A stretch of 64,000 nt of DNA from positions 1 through 64,000 of the forward strand of contig JAKSPL010000009.1 in assembly GCA_024404815.1 (NCBI GenBank), written 5' to 3'. Both the position numbers and the translations under genes were made by a program. This DNA comes from Oscillospiraceae bacterium. Lineage in GTDB: Bacteria > Bacillota > Clostridia > Oscillospirales > Ruminococcaceae. The notes under the pieces were generated by a model that searched no databases, was not told where the DNA came from, and worked only from the letters and a program-made list of their open reading frames with translations. This document shows, piece by piece, positions 58,836 to 64,000 of this stretch; the first letter of the stretch is position 1, and each line of letters begins with the position of its first letter.

Positions 58836-60095
58836 ATGCAGACTACCAAGAAATGGCTTGCGCTGCTGCTTTCGGCGGCGATGATGACTGCGGTGACAGG
58901 CTGCGGTCTGGTTGAAGAAATTGATACCTCAAACGTTCCGGACGGCGGACTCGGCACATTGCCTGTGACATCCGCACCCGTCGAAACCACTACAACGACC
59001 GAAACGACTGAGCCGATTCCCGAAAACCCGACCGTACACATGGTCGCAGTCGGCGATAATCTCGTACAGACGGGCGTTTACCGTGCCGCACAGAAATGGT
59101 CTGCGGACGGTAATTCTTACGATTTCACCAAGACCTATGAAAATATCGTTCCGCTTGTGCAGGCGGCAGATATCGCCGTAATCAATCAGGAAACGCTGAT
59201 CTGCGGCGAGGGCTACGAAGTCAGCGGTACGAATTTCAATTTCAATTCGCCTGTTGAACTGGGCGATGCAATGGTGAACGCAGGTTTTGATGTGTTCACA
59301 CTCGCCAACAACCATGTCCGCGACAAGGGAATCGAGGGCATGAGCGCGACGCTGGATTACTGGGACGGTATGATGGCGAAATATCCGATCCTTGCCTATG
59401 GCATCTACCGCGACGAGGCAGACCTCAACAAGATCCGCGTGCAGGAAGTCAACGGCATGAAGATCGCATTTCTCGCCTATACGGAGCATCTCAACGGCTA
59501 TACAATTCCTGAATCCTCCACGATCTCGGTCGGATTTACCGAGGATGTTGCGCTGATCGAACGGCAGATCAAGGAAGCAAAGGAAATCGCCGATGCAGTT
59601 ATCGTTTCCGCACACTGGGGCAATGAGGACACGCACGTTGTCGCAGACCGCGTCATGACGCTGGCAGACCAGATGGTACAGTGGGGCGCGGATGTTGTAC
59701 TCGGCGGCCATTCCCATACCGCGCAGACCATGACCTACATCACCCGTCCGAACGGTTCGAGAGGTTTTGTGTTCTATTCGCTGGGCAACTTTATTTCCGC
59801 ACAGACCGATAACTTTAATCTCGTCGGAGAAATGGGCGATTTTGACTTGACGCTTGACCTGACAACAGGCGAACTCATCGTCGAAAATGTCAAGTGCATC
59901 CCGATCATCACCCACTACGATGACGGTCATCTTTCCAACCTGCGGCTCTATCCGTACAGTATGTACAATGAGGAACTGGCAAGCAGTCACGGCGTCCCGT
60001 ATGCACCGCTCGGCACCGCAAAAAGTTTCAGTATGGACGTCATCAATAACATCATCAATTCGAACATTCCCGCAGAATTCCAGAAGCTCGACTGA
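58836..60095 (+). CDS. CapA-family lipoprotein (calcineurin-like metallophosphoesterase fold)
   Basis: 419 residues with AGAAGGG upstream. Lipobox TAVTGC gives the lipid Cys near residue 29. A Thr/Pro spacer is followed by the PgsA/CapA domain: MVAVGDNLVQTG, AVINQETLICG, FDVFTLANNHVRDKGIEGM, VIVSAHWGNEDTHV and DVVLGGHSHTAQ with the metal-ligand His residues, then FYSLGNFIS. Members act on poly-gamma-glutamate capsules or related polymers, but many lone copies have unknown substrates. No capBC genes are nearby. Confidence 0.9.
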   Translation: MQTTKKWLALLLSAAMMTAVTGCGLVEEIDTSNVPDGGLGTLPVTSAPVETTTTTETTEPIPENPTVHMVAVGDNLVQTGVYRAAQKWSADGNSYDFTKTYENIVPLVQAADIAVINQETLICGEGYEVSGTNFNFNSPVELGDAMVNAGFDVFTLANNHVRDKGIEGMSATLDYWDGMMAKYPILAYGIYRDEADLNKIRVQEVNGMKIAFLAYTEHLNGYTIPESSTISVGFTEDVALIERQIKEAKEIADAVIVSAHWGNEDTHVVADRVMTLADQMVQWGADVVLGGHSHTAQTMTYITRPNGSRGFVFYSLGNFISAQTDNFNLVGEMGDFDLTLDLTTGELIVENVKCIPIITHYDDGHLSNLRLYPYSMYNEELASSHGVPYAPLGTAKSFSMDVINNIINSNIPAEFQKLD

Positions 60096-60143
60096 GCGTT
60101 TCCGAACTGCGGAAAATGCAAGCTAAAATGTAAATTTTCTGTG

Positions 60144-60187
60144 AAGAAACTGCATGATTGAAACAAAAATGCAGTTTCTTTTTTTCT
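60144..60187 (+). terminator. Terminator after the CapA-like gene
   Basis: GAAACTGCAT (60146-60155) / ATGCAGTTTC (60169-60178) followed by T7: a perfect 10-bp stem. Confidence 0.92.
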
Positions 60188-60322
60188 GTCCTGAAATATT
60201 CCAGAATGGATAATGTGGAGTATTTTCGTCTGAGCGTTGACTTTCAACAGTTTGTCTTTGAGTATATTGAACAATTATCACCATACCATTTTATCAATGT
60301 GTACAAAAAGGCTACCAAGGTC

Positions 60323-60351
60323 TTGACTTTAAAGGCGTTGTTCATTATAAT
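60323..60351 (+). promoter_or_regulatory. Promoter of the scaffoldin cluster (scaC-scaA)
   Basis: TTGACT, 17 bases, TATAAT, with a start near 60358 and a leader of about 260 bases before the first gene. Confidence 0.85.
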
Positions 60352-60357
60352 GGTAGT

Positions 60358-60618
60358 AAGCCGTAGTATGCGGATTAGTGTACCCTTTTGTCCCCAAAAG
60401 GCAGGCGGGAACCCGTTTTGACGGACAGTCAATTCGGAACATGAAATCCGTATTCACGCGAAAATTGTAACACATTTTTAAGATTATTTTGGGATAGGGG
60501 TGTTACAATGAACTCGGCCGGGGCAGGGGTGCTCCGCGTGACCCAGTATATATGAAGGGCCGTGTATCAGCGCACGGTTCGGAATATATAAATAATCATG
60601 AAAAGAAGGAGGAAACGA
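60358..60618 (+). promoter_or_regulatory. Long structured leader upstream of the adaptor scaffoldin
   Basis: Contains the stem CCTTTTG-TCCC-CAAAAGG (about 60385-60402). A perfect 10-bp inverted repeat ATTGTAACAC (60464-60473) / GTGTTACAAT (60500-60509) encloses an AT-rich loop. A third stem CCGTG...CACGG lies near 60556-60573. None has a terminal T-run. No known riboswitch consensus is recognised. Confidence 0.55.
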
Positions 60619-61443
60619 ATGAAGGCGCAGAAGGCAATCGCCTGTATACTGTCAGGAGTGCTTGCAGCAGCGTCGTTGAGAGGAATCGTTCGGTTGACGG
60701 CGGATGCCGACGAGGCCGACCTTGCCGCAGTTTCAATCAGTACGGTGACTGCGGGGGAGGACGGAACGTTCACCACCACCGTGAATCTGGATACGCTCCC
60801 CAAAACGGGACTGTGTGCTTTGGACTTCGCAGTTGCATACGATTCGGCCGCTCTGAAAATCAGCGGAATCAGATTGCTGTACGATACCGGCGCACAGGCT
60901 GCGGAAACAGCCATCAATCCCGATTTCGAGGACACCGTGTTCACGTATGAGGATACGGGAAGTGAGATCAGGCTGCGATGGGCAACTGCACTCAAAAACG
61001 CCGATTACTGGCTCAGGGAAACACGACCGCTTGTGGAGATCAGCGGAACGATGCACACGGATACATCGAAAAACTGTACCGCATTGAGGATCGTTCCCGC
61101 AACCCGCGAAACCGCAAAAGGTTCGGGCGTTGTGAACAAAACCATTGTGCTGGGCTATGTGGATTCGGAAGGCAAGACATATAACTGCGAATCAAAACTG
61201 ACGGACGGACTCGTCTGGAGACCGGATGAAAACGGCGTAACAATGTACGGCGATTTGAATCTGGACGGGAAGATCGAAGTTTCGGATGCTGTTTTGCTTC
61301 ACCGCTTATTGAATGAGGAATCGCTGACCTTAGGCGCCGCAGCATACGCAAACGCAGACTGTGAGCATGACGGACTGCTTACCATTGCTGATGTAACGCT
61401 GATTCTTCGAACCCTTGCACAGGATGAAGACGCAGCAAAATAG
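60619..61443 (+). CDS. Adaptor scaffoldin: one cohesin and one dockerin (ScaC-like)
   Basis: 274 residues from the ATG at 60619, which follows GAAGGAGG; the ATG at 60598 precedes that site and is unlikely. Signal peptide near residues 1-30. A cohesin-like beta domain (about 35-190) has VNLDTLPKTGLCALDFAVAYDSAALKISGI. The dockerin (about 205-265) has GDLNLDGKIEVSDAV and NADCEHDGLLTIADV. One cohesin plus one dockerin immediately upstream of the two-cohesin scaffoldin is the layout of R. flavefaciens ScaC, which adapts alternate enzymes onto ScaA. No SLH or sortase motif is present. Confidence 0.85.
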   Translation: MKAQKAIACILSGVLAAASLRGIVRLTADADEADLAAVSISTVTAGEDGTFTTTVNLDTLPKTGLCALDFAVAYDSAALKISGIRLLYDTGAQAAETAINPDFEDTVFTYEDTGSEIRLRWATALKNADYWLRETRPLVEISGTMHTDTSKNCTALRIVPATRETAKGSGVVNKTIVLGYVDSEGKTYNCESKLTDGLVWRPDENGVTMYGDLNLDGKIEVSDAVLLHRLLNEESLTLGAAAYANADCEHDGLLTIADVTLILRTLAQDEDAAK

Positions 61444-61667
61444 GCAGACTGAAAACTCACCCACGGTGAATCCGTACACAGCACGGGATTGTGTACAAGT
61501 TCCGTGATATGCGGCTCGATGATGGAGCGCGTATCTACTGCAACCATTCAAGGACCGGCAGCCGGCGGCGTCAACCGCTTAGGGTAAATGCCGGCGGAAC
61601 AGCCGTAACCCAACCCCAACAAAATCTATGTTTCAGAAGATACTGAAACAGAAAGGAACAAGTTGTC
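61444..61667 (+). promoter_or_regulatory. GC-rich structured intergenic leader between scaC-like and scaA-like genes
   Basis: 224 bases without a reading frame of note. Stems visible: GTACACA-GCACGGGAT-TGTGTAC (61477-61499); GCGGCTC...GGAGCGC (about 61515-61534); repeated GCCGGCGG at 61561 and 61590. TGTTTCAG-AAGATA-CTGAAACA (61629-61650) lies just before the GAAAGGAAC ribosome site. No sigma-A promoter is obvious, so it is probably transcribed from 60323. The last stem may stabilise the 5' end of a processed scaA mRNA. It is not a riboswitch class I recognise. Confidence 0.55.
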
Positions 61668-63701
61668 ATGAAGAAATTCATCTCTGCACTCACTTCTGTC
61701 GCTCTTGCAGCGACCGCTATGAGCAGCGTGCTTTCTATGAGCGCAAGTGCAGCAGTCAGCTCTACGATCTTTGATATTCGTACTGGTGACTCCAATGCAT
61801 ACACCGTTTCTGCTTCCGACATCGCTGCCGGCGATGTTACGATCCCTGTTTCTATTTACATTCCGCAGTCTCAGGGTATCAACACCATTACCATGAAGCT
61901 CGCAGTCAACGGCGACGAAACCATTCAGGCAAATGGTCTGTTCGATAACTACGGCATCACCCTTCAGAATGCTGCTGAAGGCGGCAACTCCAAGGCTGCC
62001 GGCTACGCAGCTACTTCTTGCCTCGATGCTGCAAAGAAGGGTAATGTTGCTTATCAGAAGCCTCTCTTCGTTCCGGAATATTATTCGTTCAGCTACATGA
62101 ACAACAATAATATCTCCAACAACGTAAACTGCGATAACTGGGCTGCAAAAGAATCCGGCGCAGGCGATTCCGTTACCGAATGGTCTTCTTCCGATGCTTT
62201 TGCTTACACCTACGCTTTTGCAAAGTTCGATATGGTTCTGCCGAAGGGTCTTGCTGACGGCACCTACACCCTCGACATCTACACCAAGGACTATGTCAAT
62301 GCAACTTCTATCGGCGATCCTGAGCCGACCTACTCTGCAACCTACATTGCAGGTGTTGCAGGCGAAGTCAACCTCGTAACCAAGCCTCTGGTTGTTACCG
62401 TTGGCACTCCTGGTTCCGGTTCTTCTTCCAGCACCACCAGCACTACCACTACTTCTACTTCTTCTTCCAATGTGAACCCCGGCACCGGCGACGGCATGAA
62501 GCTGTACGGTGACACCGTTACTGCGAAGCCCGGCGACAAGGTTAAGTTCGGCTTCAAGGTTTCTGACGACCCCGGCACTGCTGGTATGCAGCTCTTCTTC
62601 GACTTTGGCGCTCTGACCAATGTTGATTCTATCGCTATCGACGGCGATGAAGCTTACATCATCGAACCGACCTGGAACGCTGCAGCAGGCAGCTTCGTAT
62701 GGGGCGGCTCCACTGATGAAGTTGCAGAAGACGGCGGCTACCTCGTAATGTTCGAAGGTACCGTTCCTGCAAACGCTTCCGGCGACATCAAGGTTACCCT
62801 GAGCAATGCAGGCAAGAACGCTATCCGTAACCGTAATATGCAGGATGTTGCTTACACCTTTACTCCTGCTGTTATCAAGATCGACGGCGGTTCTTCTTCC
62901 TCTTCTTCCAGCACCACTTCTACCACCATTTCTTCTGATACTCCTGATCCCGGCAAGGGCATGGTAATCTACGGCGACACCATTTCTGCAAAGGCTGGCG
63001 AAACCGTTAAGGCAGGCTTCAAGGTTAAGAATGACCCCGGTACTGCTGGTATGCAGCTCTTCTTCGACATCACCAAAGCTGAAATCGACATGATCTCTAT
63101 CGAAGGCGATGAAGCTTACATCATCGAGCCGACTTGGAACGGCAAGGTTGGCAGCTTCGTATGGGGCGGCTCTTCTGAAGAAGTTGCAGAAGATGACGGC
63201 TACCTCGTATTCTTCTCCATCAAGGTTCCGGCAGATGCTTCCGGTAAGATCGAAATCGGTCTGAACAAGTCCGAAAAGAACGCTATCCGTAACCTCAATA
63301 TGCAGGATGTTGCTTACACCGTAACTCCTATCACCATCAATGTTACTTCCGGTGAGACCACCACTTCTTCTACCACCACTTCTACCACCACTTCTTCTAC
63401 CACCACCTCTACCACCACCTCTACCACTACAACCGAGACCACTCCGAAGGAAGGTACCGTTGTTTGGGGCGATGTCAACTGTGATGGTAAGGTTTCCATC
63501 GCTGACGTTGTTCTGCTCAACAAGCACAACGCACAGGGTGCAACCGTTTCTGAACAGGGTCTGAAGAATGCTGACTGCGTCAACGACAACAAGCTTGATT
63601 CTGCTGACGCTATCGCAATCAAGGGCCACCTCGCTAAGTTCTACGGCACAGACGCATTCCCGTTTGCAAGCCTGAAGGACTGCCAGGCAAAAATGAAATA
63701 A
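61668..63701 (+). CDS. Scaffoldin with two cohesins and C-terminal dockerin (ScaA-like)
   Basis: 677 residues, GAAAGGAAC upstream. Signal peptide MKKFISALTSVALAATAMSS... ends near residue 29. Residues 30-245 are an N-terminal beta module (STIFDIRTGDSNAYTVS...) unlike the cohesins and of unknown role. Two cohesins follow (about 276-410 and 430-562) that share long identical blocks such as PGTAGMQLFFD and GDEAYIIEPTWN. They are joined by Ser/Thr linkers. The dockerin (about 599-677) has GDVNCDGKVSIADVV and NADCVNDNKLDSADA. Codon choice (Ala GCT/GCA, AAC, CTC) is more biased than in neighbouring genes, as expected for a highly expressed protein. It should bind enzyme dockerins and dock onto the next scaffoldin. 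Confidence 0.92.
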   Translation: MKKFISALTSVALAATAMSSVLSMSASAAVSSTIFDIRTGDSNAYTVSASDIAAGDVTIPVSIYIPQSQGINTITMKLAVNGDETIQANGLFDNYGITLQNAAEGGNSKAAGYAATSCLDAAKKGNVAYQKPLFVPEYYSFSYMNNNNISNNVNCDNWAAKESGAGDSVTEWSSSDAFAYTYAFAKFDMVLPKGLADGTYTLDIYTKDYVNATSIGDPEPTYSATYIAGVAGEVNLVTKPLVVTVGTPGSGSSSSTTSTTTTSTSSSNVNPGTGDGMKLYGDTVTAKPGDKVKFGFKVSDDPGTAGMQLFFDFGALTNVDSIAIDGDEAYIIEPTWNAAAGSFVWGGSTDEVAEDGGYLVMFEGTVPANASGDIKVTLSNAGKNAIRNRNMQDVAYTFTPAVIKIDGGSSSSSSSTTSTTISSDTPDPGKGMVIYGDTISAKAGETVKAGFKVKNDPGTAGMQLFFDITKAEIDMISIEGDEAYIIEPTWNGKVGSFVWGGSSEEVAEDDGYLVFFSIKVPADASGKIEIGLNKSEKNAIRNLNMQDVAYTVTPITINVTSGETTTSSTTTSTTTSSTTTSTTTSTTTTETTPKEGTVVWGDVNCDGKVSIADVVLLNKHNAQGATVSEQGLKNADCVNDNKLDSADAIAIKGHLAKFYGTDAFPFASLKDCQAKMK

Positions 63702-63729
63702 TTTTGACCTCGGCAAACTGAAATCCTAG

Positions 63730-63758
63730 TTGACTTCTGTTCTATACTATTATATAGT
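63730..63758 (+). promoter_or_regulatory. Promoter of the next scaffoldin gene with overlapping palindrome
   Basis: TTGACT, 17 bases, TATAGT. The -10 is embedded in the perfect inverted repeat ATACTAT-TAT-ATAGTAT (63744-63760), which could be an operator. Confidence 0.72.
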
Positions 63759-63788
63759 ATCAGAACGGGATAACAATGCTAACCGTTA

Positions 63789-63821
63789 ATGCGTGCGCGG
63801 GCTGATTGTCCGCGCACGCAT
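63789..63821 (+). other. 12-bp hairpin just before the ribosome site of the third scaffoldin
   Basis: ATGCGTGCGCGG (63789-63800) / CCGCGCACGCAT (63810-63821) with a 9-base loop, no T-run, 9 bases before GAAAGGGAAC. A 5' stabilising stem is the likeliest role; a similar stem precedes the scaA-like gene. Confidence 0.7.
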
Positions 63822-63839
63822 AAACAGAAAGGGAACAAA

Positions 63840-64000
63840 ATGAAGAGATTCATTTCTGCTTTGTCTTCCTTCTGTCTCGCTGCGACATCTATTTTTTCAG
63901 CGTTCCCTGCAATGAGCGCAAGTGCAGCAGGCGGCTCTATCACCATCACAGGTGATAAGGTTACTGCAAATGCAGGCGAAAATGTTGAGTTCGGATTCAA
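63840..64000 (+). CDS. Secreted cohesin protein, start only (ScaB-like by position; 3' end outside window)
   Basis: 53 visible residues. Signal peptide MKRFISALSSFCLAATSIFS... ending ...SASAA is near-identical in style to the preceding scaffoldin. The mature start SITITGDKVTANAGENVEFGFK matches the first strands of the cohesins just upstream (DTVTAKPGDKVKFGFK). In R. flavefaciens the gene after scaA is scaB, the large multi-cohesin scaffoldin; that identity is inferred from order. Confidence 0.8.
   Translation, partial: MKRFISALSSFCLAATSIFSAFPAMSASAAGGSITITGDKVTANAGENVEFGF

Noticed and set aside
60552..60580. GGGCCGTG...GCACGGTTC resembling group II intron domain V
   Set aside because: The helix is too short (no distal stem and no GAAA loop). 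No reverse transcriptase or intron 5' end is found nearby.
61460..61660. Possible c-di-GMP, c-di-AMP or cobalamin riboswitch upstream of the scaA-like gene
   Set aside because: Stems are present, but none of the conserved core sequences of those classes could be matched.

Overview
This window reads as the chromosome of a cellulosome-forming Firmicute of the Ruminococcus group (Oscillospiraceae/Ruminococcaceae). The strongest clue is the right end. There a one-cohesin adaptor scaffoldin with a dockerin, a two-cohesin scaffoldin with a dockerin, and the start of another secreted cohesin protein lie in the order known as scaC-scaA-scaB in Ruminococcus flavefaciens and relatives. A dockerin-bearing cysteine peptidase with a very long Thr linker sits at the left end, and Thr/Ser-rich linkers recur in secreted proteins across the window. 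Which species it is (R. champanellensis-like seems plausible) is inference.

Layout. 1-2978: 3' part of a dockerin protein. 3148-16396: one apparent operon behind a sigma-A-type promoter. It encodes a 66-residue leader/core peptide, a complete NHLM-type peptide exporter (membrane-fusion protein, C39-peptidase ABC transporter, second ABC transporter), then a STAS protein, a TIR-FHA-FHA protein, an LRR lipoprotein, a PP2C phosphatase and a receptor-like Ser/Thr kinase with an LRR ectodomain. 16428-17031: an ECF-like sigma factor with its own consensus promoter. 17090-17654: tRNA-Thr followed by a tandem array of decayed tRNA-like units, each with a hairpin. 17840-21470: signal-peptidase-like membrane protein, radA, a small membrane protein, tRNA-Leu, acpP. 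21830-22915: pfkA. 23004-31450: a shikimate/Phe/Tyr operon (aroF-tyrA-aroB-aroA-aroC-pheA-aroEK-aroQ) preceded by an unlabelled Tyr/Phe-rich leader peptide and a terminator/antiterminator pair. 31553-38980: VanY-type carboxypeptidase, asnB, pyrB fused to a PyrI-type zinc domain, and a sigma factor/beta-propeller pair. 39108-55193 (minus strand): glucokinase, manA, uvrC, a membrane protein, the pur genes D-H(C-terminal domain)-O-N-M-F-C-E, a WG-repeat protein, queT with a preQ1-like leader, and a GT2 glycosyltransferase. 55253-58597: a gerA-type germinant receptor operon. 58836-64000: a CapA-like lipoprotein and the sca cluster.

How the parts work together. The NHLM operon joins peptide secretion to a kinase/phosphatase/FHA/STAS signalling set. 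The kinase carries six near-identical Thr-containing decapeptide repeats, and the neighbouring FHA protein has acidic Thr motifs, so a phospho-threonine circuit controlling export or immunity is a reasonable hypothesis. The aromatic operon appears to be controlled by ribosome-mediated attenuation. The purine cluster uses an unusual enzyme set: AICAR transformylase without its cyclohydrolase domain, a PurO cyclohydrolase, and a PurF lacking the glutaminase cysteine. A family of intergenic multi-hairpin repeats follows the 3' ends of several minus-strand genes and shows compensatory changes between copies.

All names come from reading motifs by eye; no database search was possible.
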